A stretch of 64,000 bases of DNA from Bacillus sp. EB01 (GCF_000613125.1 NZ_HG964497.1:2868971-2932970), one strand, 5' to 3'. Positions 52,368 to 62,646 are shown, numbered from the stretch's first letter. Notes: generated by a model from the sequence alone, not told the origin. Program-made: numbers and translations.

Positions 52368-53690
52368 ATGAAGAAGTGGACTAAAGCAGTCATCCCAGCA
52401 ACACTCGCCTTAGCAATGGTTGCATCAACCCCTGTTTTCGCTGACCCTCAGTCAAGGCCGAACGGTCCGTACATCGAAAATGAACAAAATGTTTCATTGT
52501 CGAGTTACATGTCAAACCCCGAATTATACAAGGCTCTGCAAAAGCTTGAAGCTGCGTCTAAAGGGAAAATGAAACTTGAGATTGCCGGCTATTCTAACCT
52601 TTCTCCTGACGGCTATCAGACAGAAGCAGATAAAGGAGAGCCTCTGTATGTAGTCAAATTCGGTGAAGCGGATCCGACTAAAAAACGGATTCTAATCACA
52701 ACACAAATCCATGGGAATGAACAAATCGGCACAGAAGCTGCACTGGACATTATTCAAAAATTATCTTCTAACTCCGCAGAAGTGGACAAGATTCTGAAAA
52801 ACGTTTCAATTTGGATCATGCCTAGGATCAATCCTGAGGGATCCGACAATCTCTATCAGGAAAAATGGTATCCAACTCGTTATACTCACCAGACCTGGCT
52901 CCCATCGAACATCCAGCTTCCTGCTGATACAAAAGCCCCTTGGTACTACAATAGCGATGGCAGCGAAAGGGCGCAAAATAACAACGGCCGCGTCGTTTAT
53001 GGAATCCCTGGATATGACCAGAACCGGGACTACAATCCCAACCTCGATTTCAGAATTGAAAACGAAGATAAGGGAAAAATTGCAAACTTCCTAAATAACC
53101 GTACTACCAATAACAGCAACTACGGCGGTTTCTTCGTTACCGCTGAGTCCAGGACCGTATCCAGTGTGTTCAAGCAATTCAAGCCTGATGTTTATGTAGA
53201 CGTCCATCACCGCGGCTTCAATACAGTTTCTGACGAGGATAACCGCTCAGTCCCAATGCAGCTGGCGGCTGTAGTGGCCGATCCTTACACAGATCCGTTC
53301 ACTGGAAAACAGTATGAGGTCGATGCGGATGTCCTTAAGCTTGGCAAGCAGGTCAATGCACTTGCTGCCCAAACCCTGCAAAGAGGCTTCTCGCACTTTG
53401 GCGCGGTACAGAAATATCCTGATGTAAACCTTCCAGGCACAGCCCTTGGGGCGTTTGCCTTGAATGACGCCGCAATCATGCTAATGGAAATCAAAGGCCA
53501 AAGCCAGACCCTGGGGCAAAAACAGGCCGGTATGCTAAAAGAAACAGTCAAAGCTCCACTTTATGATTTATTCAGCGCATTGGCCGACGGGTCGATCCAC
53601 AATGTCGACCCTGCCGTTTACGATGCAATCCCTGAATCCTCAAACAGAATTGAAGATCCAACCACCAGGGAGAATGAAAGAGATTTTTAG
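52368..53690 (+). CDS. Secreted M14-family zinc carboxypeptidase
   Basis: 440 aa. A signal peptide of about 25 residues ends VFA. The zinc ligands are visible as HGNE (His115, Glu118) and a later His in DVHHRG (about 280-281); the catalytic Glu is likely Glu374 in LMEIKGQ. The R-x-N-P-E-G stretch (PRINPEG) and the GYDQNRDYNPNLDF loop are typical of M14 peptidases. It would release C-terminal residues from extracellular peptides. The ATG has AGGAGG upstream and the gene stands alone with a terminator. A decayed fragment of a similar gene lies at 62849-62972. Confidence 0.88.
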   Translation: MKKWTKAVIPATLALAMVASTPVFADPQSRPNGPYIENEQNVSLSSYMSNPELYKALQKLEAASKGKMKLEIAGYSNLSPDGYQTEADKGEPLYVVKFGEADPTKKRILITTQIHGNEQIGTEAALDIIQKLSSNSAEVDKILKNVSIWIMPRINPEGSDNLYQEKWYPTRYTHQTWLPSNIQLPADTKAPWYYNSDGSERAQNNNGRVVYGIPGYDQNRDYNPNLDFRIENEDKGKIANFLNNRTTNNSNYGGFFVTAESRTVSSVFKQFKPDVYVDVHHRGFNTVSDEDNRSVPMQLAAVVADPYTDPFTGKQYEVDADVLKLGKQVNALAAQTLQRGFSHFGAVQKYPDVNLPGTALGAFALNDAAIMLMEIKGQSQTLGQKQAGMLKETVKAPLYDLFSALADGSIHNVDPAVYDAIPESSNRIEDPTTRENERDF

Positions 53691-53761
53691 GAGGAAAAGG
53701 CATCCTCTTTACCTACCAATCTACTTATGAAATAGGAGAATTTTTTAAACTCTAAAAAACG

Positions 53762-53800
53762 CAAACAAAAAGGCAGATTCTTTTCTGCCTTTTTGTTGCG
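53762..53800. terminator. Convergent bidirectional terminator
   Basis: AAAAAGGCAGA (53767-53777) pairs with TCTGCCTTTTT (53784-53794). U-runs are formed on both strands, serving the M14 gene (plus) and the toxin-immunity operon (minus). Confidence 0.9.
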
Positions 53801-53868
53801 TTATATGCCTAACTAGCTTAGTAAAGCAAGGGCCGGTAACTTCATGGCCCCTGCTCCTACTTTGGCTT

Positions 53869-54135
53869 TTAACTTCTTTTATAGACATTGTTGTAGTATC
53901 GGTCGATCTCGTTTACAACTGCGCCAATTTCTCCAGGCACCTCGTACTCAATAGTGTAACGCACTACTCCCAATGTTGTTATATTTTTGTTTAAAGAATT
54001 TGTTTCCACAAAATCCTTTAACCTGTCCAGCTGCTCAAGCATCGCAGTTAGTACGAAGTCGTTTGCATAATCATGCTTCTCAATTTCGTTCTTGGCTTTG
54101 GTGATCAAGACTATAAAATCTTTGTCCGCACCCAT
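53869..54135 (-). CDS. Small candidate immunity protein
   Basis: 88 aa, soluble and acidic, with an N-terminal helical half (residues 5-55) and a beta-like segment GVVRYTIEYEVPG followed by a helix. No known family recognised. It begins 13 bp after the stop of the large transglutaminase-fold protein, with a strong GAGGAGG site in that gap, so the two are translated from one message. Last gene after a large secreted protein with a variable C-terminal module is the typical place of an immunity gene. Function is inferred from position and size only. Confidence 0.65.
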   Translation of the reverse strand: MGADKDFIVLITKAKNEIEKHDYANDFVLTAMLEQLDRLKDFVETNSLNKNITTLGVVRYTIEYEVPGEIGAVVNEIDRYYNNVYKRS

Positions 54136-54148
54136 GCTGTCCTCCTCA

Positions 54149-57100
54149 TTATTTAATTAACCACGAGTTGGGTACCTCGTTTAGCCAATACTGAATTCCC
54201 CCACCTGGCCGATATTCCCCCGTGCCATATTGCTCGGCTGCAGGTCCTTTGAGCATCTTCTGACCATTTGGAACCGAAATCCTGAATTCGCCTGTAAGCG
54301 GATTACCCCATTCTTCTAAAATGGCCAAGTCGTTTCTTGCTTCTTCAATTGTCCTATATTTATCGCCCCAGAACTTACCTAACGCTCTGTCAGGTTCTCC
54401 AGGATAACCTCTCCTGAATAATTCTTCCCCTGTACTTTCTACGATTTCCAAATCGAAGTTTTTAAAGCTTTTGACAATATGTGGAGCCATGCTGTCAAAG
54501 CCATATTTTATCAATGCTTCCGTCTTCATTCCAACTGTTTCAAGTGAACGGATAAGTCTGGTAGCATCCCCTGTATTAAGGCTTTTTAAGTTTACATCTT
54601 TAAATTTATTCCAATCATCTATTGTTTTCGTTATCTCCCCAGAGGATCTAATATCATATTTTGAGATGATTGAAGGAGATAATCCAGAATCTACTAATCT
54701 AGAAAGGTCACCTAGAGTTAAATTCCTTTCGGTTAGTGATTCAAATAATTCCCTAACATCCGTCCCATTCCTAATTCCGTATTTCGCATAATCATCAGGG
54801 AGGATATTTTTCTCCGCCAGTCTAATTGCATCGGCTAGGTTGATTCCGTTATCAAGAATCTTGCTAATCTGGCTTGGACTAAGGCCAAGGTCAATAAGCT
54901 TTTGCAGATTCTCCAAGCCCTCGGCTCCCTCGTTTTTTCCGATGCGTTCAATGATATCTTTGCTTACCCCTGAATCTGTCAGTTGTTTTACAAGGTTTTC
55001 AACCTTCGGAAGACTGTCTGTACCAGATTTTTTTACTACTTCATTGACGAAATCCTTAGAAAATTGATTCGCCAGCCTATCGGCTGCTGCCCGATTAGCC
55101 AATCTCGTGGCGATGGCATTGTAGATGTCATCGATTGTACTCTTGATTCCAGGGAAAAACTTGACAAGAAGGCTGCCACCCAGTGCAGCTACTATGCTAA
55201 TAATAGCTTGGGTAATAATTGCCCCCCCTACAGAGGTATCCCCCAACACATAATATTGATACATCAAATCAAACAGTTGGACCAGGAATGCAATAGCCAG
55301 GATGACAAGTACCAATCCTAAGAATACCCCAATAATCGTCCCTGATGCCAGCAGGGATATTGCCGAGATAAGTGCAATGAATCCGTCGATTAGGGCAATC
55401 AAGGAAGCAATATCAACCGGCAGGCTCGTTGATCCTCCAGCGGTTCCCCCACTGATCATATAGCCCGCCGCGCCACTCTTAGGATCCATAGCAATATAGC
55501 CGGTTCCGTGCCAGTCATAATACTGGATTTCCTCTTCTGGAATAGTCACGATGCGGCCTTTGTTCACCGAATTGGTAATGTCATTTTTAACGGTACTGCT
55601 AATCTTTAACTTCGGCAGGACTTTACTTATGTTTTGTTTCGTTACGGTGTAAATAGGAATACCCCGCTTGTTGGCCTCCTCCAGCACCTTAATGGTTGAT
55701 ACGGAAGGAAGTCCGAGGAACTGTTCGTAAATGCCATGTTCCATTGCCGATTCCAGGGAACCTGTTGCAAGCATGAACGATAGTTCGTCTTGTTTCTTGC
55801 CTTTTTTGCTGACAACGGAAGCAATATTCCGGTCGACATCGATATACATGCCTCCAGGCGCTATCTTTGCAGGAGCCATGAACATATAGCCGACATTTAG
55901 CTGATAACCGGTCATTGCTCCGCTCAGAAGCCGGTTTGCTGAAACGTCATATTGCTGTGAAATAAGCTGTCTGGCAACATCGAGCTGTCCAAAGTAGGAT
56001 TTTACAACCCCGTTTAAAATTTCTCCGAGGGCTTCATCTGTATACATGGTGTCTGGATTAACTTTGTTCTTCAAAGCTTCGACATTTACTTTGATTTGAT
56101 CCAGTTCTCCGGAAGCAATTTTCCCAAAATCAAGTCCTACCGCGTAGAACGCTCCAGCTGTTACAGGGTTTTTCACTTCTTCTTCACCCATGCCTGGTGC
56201 GCTGAAGCCCATAACAAATTCCTGGGTATAGGCGAGCCCGACCGGCTTGCCCTCTGCTACGGTATTACCATCCACTTTTAATAGCGGAGTTACTTCAACC
56301 ATGTAGGTTGGAGTCTTGAAAATACCACCATATTCGGAAATGATGTTTGCGTCCTCTTCGGTGGCAGGTGCCCATGAGAGTGTAATTCTTTTTCCGTACA
56401 AGTCCACTGCCTTCGCTTTATGCTTGAAGGCATCCTCACCTGAAAAGTTGAATCCAAACGGGCTTCCGCCGCGGATACTGAAACTGACCCACTCATTCAT
56501 CTCGTTCGGCAACGATGTTAATTCTTTGGTGATAGCAACCGTTTTATAAGGTAGTGTGAGTGGAAGGATCCCGAGCTTTTGCTCTTTTACTTCCCAACTG
56601 CCAATTACATCATTCAATTGAGCATTTTCAAGTCCTTGCTCGTGGATATATGCCTCAAGCTTGGACATTGCTCCCGAAAGATGGCCTTGGATAGCGTTCA
56701 TGTCAAGATTGGTAACCGTCTCCTCATCGCCTGATTGGTCACCTGAGTTTTGCGCTGCGTCAAGCAGCACTTCTTTATTCAATCCAGTCAATTCCTCAAA
56801 CTTCAAGCCTTCTTTGTAGACGTTTTGCTTGAAGCTTGGGTCGAGTGGAACCCAGGCAGTTTCACCTTTTTGCGCGCCTGCACCGCGGTAGTCTTCATAC
56901 GGAACTTTCGCTTCTACCCACGTATGTTCCATTTGGACAGCCACGATTTTGCCCTGCCCATGGACGGCCTTAAGCGGAATTCCGAGCGCTCCAAGAGTCC
57001 TGACTGCCTGTTGCGGGTTGGTGACGCCGACCCAATTTTTTACCTGTTCAATCGGAATTTCTACCGTCCCGGTTACATAACGTGCAGGTATCCCTTTATA

Positions 57101-57979
57101 ACGAAGCAGCGAGATTAAGAGCGAAGCCTGATCAACATCATTTCCAGCCAATTGCTGAAGAGTTCCTGTTGCACCTTTTCGCGAACCGAGGTACGGTTCG
57201 AATTTGACCTTATTCCTGACATAGTCATAAAGCGACAGGGCTGATCCATCCAGGGAATCGGCCAGTTTTTTGATGTCATCGGTTGCTTTTGTTTCAGCAG
57301 TTTCCGCTAGATCCTCCGGTGTCTGGACAAGGTTCTGGCTTTCTTCAGAGCCCAGGTAGGCCGGGGTGACTTCGTTTTCAGTTGCCAGTTCGTGCGCCTT
57401 TAGCTCCATGTCCCGGTTTGGCAGCGTATTGCCTGTTGGAAAATGCGGGGCCTCAGGTGATAGCTGTTGGTGGAGTTCGCCGAGCTTTTCTTTTACCTTC
57501 TTAAACTCGGAGTCTTTTAAGTTCTTGCTACCTAACATGGACTCTAGCTCTGTAAGCTCCCTCTTAACACCTTCAAGCTTCTTGTTGAACTCAGCTTGAT
57601 ACCCTTCAAGTCGTTCAATTGCTTTAGGATACTTTTTAGCTTTCCCTTTTTGCTTGCTGAACTCTTTTTTGATATCAGCCTCTGATGACTTGATTAATTG
57701 TTTTGTATCTTTTACAGCTGCCTGTATCATCTTGATGTTTTTCTTCTCTAGGTTTTCGTCCATTTCCCCAAAGGTTTCGCTTATACCCGCGGACAATTTT
57801 TCAAGCTCCGTTTTCGGAAGGCTTGATGCAGCCTGGGCATTAACTGCCCCAAGCTGCAAAAACTTATCCTTCGCCTGATAGGTCATGACGACATTCATGG
57901 TCGGGAACCCGAATGAGAAGTAGACGGTGAAAAGCAGGATGATGGATATGAATTTTATCCTTGTTTTTATTGATTTCAT
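54149..57979 (-). CDS. Large transglutaminase-fold protein with C-terminal toxin-like module
   Basis: 1276 aa. An N-terminal hydrophobic segment (about 9-30) acts as signal or anchor; a charged coiled-coil region covers about 55-175. The transglutaminase fold (about 245-395) shows LLRYKGIPARYVTG, His352 in EHTWVE and Asp380 in WVPLDPS, but the cysteine position is Asp281 (GNDVDQAS), so it is probably not catalytic. Three membrane-like helices lie near 850-950, then helical repeats (about 985-1175) and a final 100-residue module with EEWGNP and PGGGIQYWL. Its ATG overlaps the upstream stop (ATGA). The layout suggests a polymorphic toxin delivered by a surface protein; the toxin chemistry is not established. 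Confidence 0.72.
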   Translation of the reverse strand: MKSIKTRIKFISIILLFTVYFSFGFPTMNVVMTYQAKDKFLQLGAVNAQAASSLPKTELEKLSAGISETFGEMDENLEKKNIKMIQAAVKDTKQLIKSSEADIKKEFSKQKGKAKKYPKAIERLEGYQAEFNKKLEGVKRELTELESMLGSKNLKDSEFKKVKEKLGELHQQLSPEAPHFPTGNTLPNRDMELKAHELATENEVTPAYLGSEESQNLVQTPEDLAETAETKATDDIKKLADSLDGSALSLYDYVRNKVKFEPYLGSRKGATGTLQQLAGNDVDQASLLISLLRYKGIPARYVTGTVEIPIEQVKNWVGVTNPQQAVRTLGALGIPLKAVHGQGKIVAVQMEHTWVEAKVPYEDYRGAGAQKGETAWVPLDPSFKQNVYKEGLKFEELTGLNKEVLLDAAQNSGDQSGDEETVTNLDMNAIQGHLSGAMSKLEAYIHEQGLENAQLNDVIGSWEVKEQKLGILPLTLPYKTVAITKELTSLPNEMNEWVSFSIRGGSPFGFNFSGEDAFKHKAKAVDLYGKRITLSWAPATEEDANIISEYGGIFKTPTYMVEVTPLLKVDGNTVAEGKPVGLAYTQEFVMGFSAPGMGEEEVKNPVTAGAFYAVGLDFGKIASGELDQIKVNVEALKNKVNPDTMYTDEALGEILNGVVKSYFGQLDVARQLISQQYDVSANRLLSGAMTGYQLNVGYMFMAPAKIAPGGMYIDVDRNIASVVSKKGKKQDELSFMLATGSLESAMEHGIYEQFLGLPSVSTIKVLEEANKRGIPIYTVTKQNISKVLPKLKISSTVKNDITNSVNKGRIVTIPEEEIQYYDWHGTGYIAMDPKSGAAGYMISGGTAGGSTSLPVDIASLIALIDGFIALISAISLLASGTIIGVFLGLVLVILAIAFLVQLFDLMYQYYVLGDTSVGGAIITQAIISIVAALGGSLLVKFFPGIKSTIDDIYNAIATRLANRAAADRLANQFSKDFVNEVVKKSGTDSLPKVENLVKQLTDSGVSKDIIERIGKNEGAEGLENLQKLIDLGLSPSQISKILDNGINLADAIRLAEKNILPDDYAKYGIRNGTDVRELFESLTERNLTLGDLSRLVDSGLSPSIISKYDIRSSGEITKTIDDWNKFKDVNLKSLNTGDATRLIRSLETVGMKTEALIKYGFDSMAPHIVKSFKNFDLEIVESTGEELFRRGYPGEPDRALGKFWGDKYRTIEEARNDLAILEEWGNPLTGEFRISVPNGQKMLKGPAAEQYGTGEYRPGGGIQYWLNEVPNSWLIK

Positions 57980-60900
57980 GACCCTTTTCTACCTCCGGTA
58001 TACCAGTTCGATTGGTATAGGCTCAGCACTCGCTCCAGTTTCAACCTTAGCGTGTCCTGGTCACTTTCATTCGCCAAAACATGAAGCCCCTTTTTGACTT
58101 CTTCAATTGCAAGTTCCAGTTCTTCATTTGTTTTTGGCTGATACACTAAATATCCTCTTAGCGTATTGGACAGGTTTTTCAGCAGTCCTTTGCCTTTGGT
58201 ACTTGAGATGCTGGCAGATTTCAGGGAGCCCACAGCCTCAAGTAGAAGGGTTTCTTCACTCTGGGTGAATTCGAGTTGAAGTTCCTTGCTTTCAAAATTG
58301 AAGAATTCCCCTTGATCCCAAATACCATTTTCGGTAACCAGCGAATAGTGCCCGCTTACCATTGGGTTGGCAATCAGATAATGAAGGGTTATTTCCTCAT
58401 CTGGTTCCATTGTTTTTTTCCAATTATAATTGTTTTCTTGAGCCGTGAAATCCAAATCCATCGGATCTATCACGCGGATCCCTTCAGGGACGACTTCAGT
58501 TAACTGGACGTCAATCGGGCCGCCATTTGATTTCACCTTTATTTCAACCATTTGTACGTCTCCAGGTGTGGAGGATGGTTCCTTCGGTGTGATTTGTTTG
58601 ATCATAGCGCCTTCAAGCTGTTCAGATGTCAGTCCCTGTAGTTGGCGGCTGTCGAAGCCTACATGCACGGCCATTCCGTTCCCGTATTCATTTGCTACGA
58701 TTGCAGGGTGGCTGCCAAGGGTTGCCCACGTCTCACCAGTAGTTAGGTCGTATTTTTGCAAAGCCCCCTCAAAAGTGCCAGTAAAGCTTGAAAATGCCTT
58801 AGAGGAAAGGCTGCTTTTAGTGATTGTCTGAGTTCCAATCAGTTTGGCGCCAAAAGGATTAAAGGTCTGGAAGTTTGCCAGATTGGCATTCGCCGTTGCA
58901 ATCAAACGATGGCCATTATGGATTTTTGCAAGCAGTTCCTGATCGTCAAGCCCTGTCAGCGGCTGTTGTGTATCAGTCACAAGGTACACATTATATTTGT
59001 TGGACCTGAGTTCTTTCATGAAGTCCTGGGCAGTTGTCACCACAGTGGCATAATCCGATTCCTTCACCAATTTTTCAATCCATGTGTTGGCTTCGGGCTT
59101 TTCGGTCCAGACAAGGATTCTGGATCCCTCTTTTACCGATTTGCTGACTTCAATTGAGACATCCACTGAGAACGAACCGCTATCGAGCGCTATAATTTCG
59201 CCATTCTGCAGGGTTGTTCTTAAAACGGCAAGGTAGTTCCCGATTTTTAAGCCCTTTGTATTGTAGGAGTAGCTTTTTGTAATGGTTCCATTGATGGCCA
59301 GTTCGGTCTGATCTTCAAACGTTTTGACCACTTGCCCGGTTTCCGGTTGTATGACCAGTACTTCTGTTTTGGCATCCTTTACGGTGCTGTTTCCCGTATT
59401 AGTGACAGTGTAGTTCAGGTCAACCGGTTTGCCGCTAATGACCTTCTTGTCTCCCACTGTCAATGTGCCTTCCAAGCCATAGCCGAGGTCAGCCGTTGGT
59501 AAGATTGTCATTACTGTTTCATCAGAGGCTACTAGGACATCTCCGTCCCATATCTCCGTTTTCACCGTATACTTACCTGGCAGGGCCTGGCCGCTCTTCC
59601 ACGTTAGGGAGCGATCCGCACTCACTTGTGCAGACAGGTAAGGCAGTACCATTTCGTCTTCAAATTGGGACTGGTTATCCGAATTTATGACGGTTGTTTT
59701 GATTGCAAGATTTGCAAAGTCTTTATTTGTTGCACCGTTTTCAATACGATGCTTGATGACCACGTCCTGTCCCGACTGATACTCAGCCTGGTCTGTAGTG
59801 GTCTCGGCCTCAACACTACCCTGGGCAATAATCATAAAAGGCGCAGTTGCCTCGGATACCTTTTGGCCGTCGTTCTGAACAAGAGTTACCTTTACTGCAT
59901 AGTCGCCTGTATATGTATTACCAGTATTCCAGACGAGGTCTTGGGCATGTATTTCTTTTGCTGCGAGCTGGTCAATCGGATACGTTCCGACCTCTGACAC
60001 CACACCGCCGCTATTATCCACAATTTCAACAACTGCTTGTAAATCAGCAGCCTGATCAGAGTTGTTTTCAACTTCAATATGGATTTCAGCGTTTTCATTT
60101 GCGGTAAAGTCGGAATCATTTAACTGAATCCGCGTTTGCAGGGAATCGTTTACCTTCACTTGCATGTTCGGCAATGGAACCGCGATTTGCTCACCGCTTT
60201 TTGCCGTATAAGTCAGTTTTGTGTTAGTTGTGATGTCCTCTGTTTCTCCTGGGGAGAAGGAAGTTCCCGTCATGGCGAGTGTGATTGGCTGTGTCTGGTT
60301 CATGACGATGATGTCATAATTCCATTCAACCGTTTTCGTTCCATTCGCGTTGTTAACAATTTTAGGTGCAGGAGTAGACTTTGTCTGATCGACCGTTATG
60401 CCACTTGGCAGGGTTGTGGTAAGGACGACATTTTTGCCGGCAAGATTAAAGACCTCTCCGCCGATTCCATTCATCATTTCCTCAAGCTCCCCGGCACTTG
60501 GGCTAAAGCGGTACGTTCCCTCAGTAGCGATCGCAATTTGCTCCATCAGATACTTATCTACACCGGAACCAAGGCCAATGGTGTGGATGGTAATCCCTTC
60601 TACGTTTGCTGCATTTGCTTGATTTAAGGCAGAACTTCTTGTAGATTGCCCATCCGATAATAAGACAATGACTTTCTCCCGTTCACTATTGCTTTCTTTC
60701 TTGAATAAGCTTCTCGCTGAGTTAATGCCAGAATCAATCGATGTTCCTCCCCAGGCATCCGCTTTATCGGCAGCCTTTTTCAAAAGATTGATATCCGTTG
60801 TGAGATTCTGGATGACATCTGCCCAGTAATGGAAAAAGATGACTCCGCCCCGGTCCCCTGGCTGTATCAGCTCCATCAGTTTCTTCGTTGCTTCCTTTGT

Positions 60901-62646
60901 TTGTGTTACAGAGCCATCCATGCTGCCGGATGTATCGATGACAAAAATCATATCAAGTGGTTTTCTTTCCGGCTCGGTTGGGGCTCCAAGCCCTTTTAAT
61001 ATAAACTCAGCATTCACAGTATCCGAACCCGGATTTACGATTTCCTTGTTTAAGGCTTGCTCTGCGTCAATCCTTGTCGGAGGTGGCGGTGGCAGCACTT
61101 CGAAATTCTTTTCCGTCTCGGTTACAGCCTTGCCATCCTTGTAAACGTAGCCCTTTATCGTATACGTTGTCTCTTGTCCGACTTCCGGTGTGAACTTAAG
61201 CATATTTGTATTGATGTTCGGTTCTGCTGGGTTAGTGGAAACTACTTTTTCCTGAGAAGCAACCAGTTCACCAGATTTTGAATATACTTCGACTTTCTGT
61301 GTTGCTTCGCCATTCACATTGCTGGAATGGAAGAGTGAGAGTTGGACATTCACTTCCTTGGATTGTCCAACAGACGTTTTATCTGGTGAGGTTAGGATTG
61401 TCGCACTATCGATTCTATTACTTGGAATAATTTTGAAAGCCTTCTGGCTGGTTGCAGCGATTTTCCCGGTTTGTTTATTTTTTATTTGGACAACTGCGGT
61501 GTAATCGCCCGGTGTACGGTTTTGGGTATTCCAGATTAAACCTTCCTCTGCTTGGACGGTTTCGTACTTCCCGGCTGGCGTTTTAATAAAGGCTTGTACC
61601 TGTAATTGCTCAGTAGAAGATTCATAGATTGGGTTTATTTCCAGTATTTCGTATGCTTCAAACAGGTCGCTCTGAACCTTTTCTGATTGTGTTACCTTGT
61701 ATAATTCAATTGCGGAAATAGCGACACTTGTTGACTCCAGGTGACAATTGAGTGCTTTGAGCGCCCATAACGTAATGTATGGATCGTTCGCCCAGCTTCC
61801 GTTTTCCTCTTGAAGCTGAAGGATTGCATCATGTACTAGGCCTACTGGCTGGAGCCCATTCGTTTCCAAAACGGCTTGATACGCCATGAGGGTTTTTAGT
61901 AGTGTGCCTTCTTCAAGTCCCCATGTTTGGTTTTCCTGCTGCAATGATAGGATAAAGTCACCGGCTTGAATCAGAGAGGACAATACTTCACTAGAGGTTG
62001 AATCCGTTTTAAGGATAAACTCATTTAATAAGAGGATAATCTGTGCTGTAACAAATACACTGTCTTGCTGGCGGTCGTGGTAGCCCCAACTGCCGTTTTC
62101 CTTTTGCTGCTTAATCAGATACGCAATTCCTTTTTGAATGATGTCTTTATTGGAAGGATCTTTTTCCAACAGAGCTCCTAGGATTAAGGCGGTGTCAAAA
62201 ACATCGCTGTCATAACCTTCAGCAAGGCCCCATCCCCCATCCGTGCTTTGGGCACCCAAAAGAGTTTGAAGTTCCTTGCTGCCTTTTTGGGATAGGGTTC
62301 TCGCCATAAAATCAAAATTAGCAGTTTCCTGATTCTTTAACCATTCTGATGATTTTAGAAGTGAGGCATCATTTGGCAGGCTCTCAGTCAGGTACTTCGT
62401 GATTTCCGAAGTATTCCTCATCTTTTCAGCAAAATGAGTTCCCCAGCTGCCATCCTGGTTTTGGCTGCCTGTGAGCCAGCTTTGCCCAGTCGAAATGCTT
62501 TGCTCAATCTCTGCCTTTGTAGCAGTTGGAACAGCATTTTCCGCCAACCCATTTGCCGGCATTACAGAAAATGCTGTGAAGAAAATGACAAGTGTCAAAA
62601 TCAACGATTTTCTGCATCCCGAATGGTTAGTGTTTAACCATTTCAT
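57976..62646 (-). CDS. Giant secreted protein with terpene-cyclase-like toroid, VWA and Ig-like domains
   Basis: 1556 aa from the ATG at 62646 with AAGGAGG upstream; 11 upstream codons are open. A signal peptide (to about residue 36) is followed by five toroid repeats with QDGSWG-type motifs (about 45-320), beta-sandwich modules, and a von Willebrand A domain with a complete MIDAS: DTSGSM (about 569), GGTS and LSDG (about 663). CARDB-like repeats, a glutamine-amidotransferase-like alpha/beta domain (about 1160-1345) and a helical tail complete it. It is translationally coupled to the transglutaminase-fold gene (4-bp overlap). No cell-wall anchor motif is seen. It probably presents or helps deliver the partner protein at the surface. 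Confidence 0.78.
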   Translation of the reverse strand: MKWLNTNHSGCRKSLILTLVIFFTAFSVMPANGLAENAVPTATKAEIEQSISTGQSWLTGSQNQDGSWGTHFAEKMRNTSEITKYLTESLPNDASLLKSSEWLKNQETANFDFMARTLSQKGSKELQTLLGAQSTDGGWGLAEGYDSDVFDTALILGALLEKDPSNKDIIQKGIAYLIKQQKENGSWGYHDRQQDSVFVTAQIILLLNEFILKTDSTSSEVLSSLIQAGDFILSLQQENQTWGLEEGTLLKTLMAYQAVLETNGLQPVGLVHDAILQLQEENGSWANDPYITLWALKALNCHLESTSVAISAIELYKVTQSEKVQSDLFEAYEILEINPIYESSTEQLQVQAFIKTPAGKYETVQAEEGLIWNTQNRTPGDYTAVVQIKNKQTGKIAATSQKAFKIIPSNRIDSATILTSPDKTSVGQSKEVNVQLSLFHSSNVNGEATQKVEVYSKSGELVASQEKVVSTNPAEPNINTNMLKFTPEVGQETTYTIKGYVYKDGKAVTETEKNFEVLPPPPPTRIDAEQALNKEIVNPGSDTVNAEFILKGLGAPTEPERKPLDMIFVIDTSGSMDGSVTQTKEATKKLMELIQPGDRGGVIFFHYWADVIQNLTTDINLLKKAADKADAWGGTSIDSGINSARSLFKKESNSEREKVIVLLSDGQSTRSSALNQANAANVEGITIHTIGLGSGVDKYLMEQIAIATEGTYRFSPSAGELEEMMNGIGGEVFNLAGKNVVLTTTLPSGITVDQTKSTPAPKIVNNANGTKTVEWNYDIIVMNQTQPITLAMTGTSFSPGETEDITTNTKLTYTAKSGEQIAVPLPNMQVKVNDSLQTRIQLNDSDFTANENAEIHIEVENNSDQAADLQAVVEIVDNSGGVVSEVGTYPIDQLAAKEIHAQDLVWNTGNTYTGDYAVKVTLVQNDGQKVSEATAPFMIIAQGSVEAETTTDQAEYQSGQDVVIKHRIENGATNKDFANLAIKTTVINSDNQSQFEDEMVLPYLSAQVSADRSLTWKSGQALPGKYTVKTEIWDGDVLVASDETVMTILPTADLGYGLEGTLTVGDKKVISGKPVDLNYTVTNTGNSTVKDAKTEVLVIQPETGQVVKTFEDQTELAINGTITKSYSYNTKGLKIGNYLAVLRTTLQNGEIIALDSGSFSVDVSIEVSKSVKEGSRILVWTEKPEANTWIEKLVKESDYATVVTTAQDFMKELRSNKYNVYLVTDTQQPLTGLDDQELLAKIHNGHRLIATANANLANFQTFNPFGAKLIGTQTITKSSLSSKAFSSFTGTFEGALQKYDLTTGETWATLGSHPAIVANEYGNGMAVHVGFDSRQLQGLTSEQLEGAMIKQITPKEPSSTPGDVQMVEIKVKSNGGPIDVQLTEVVPEGIRVIDPMDLDFTAQENNYNWKKTMEPDEEITLHYLIANPMVSGHYSLVTENGIWDQGEFFNFESKELQLEFTQSEETLLLEAVGSLKSASISSTKGKGLLKNLSNTLRGYLVYQPKTNEELELAIEEVKKGLHVLANESDQDTLRLKLERVLSLYQSNWYTGGRKGS

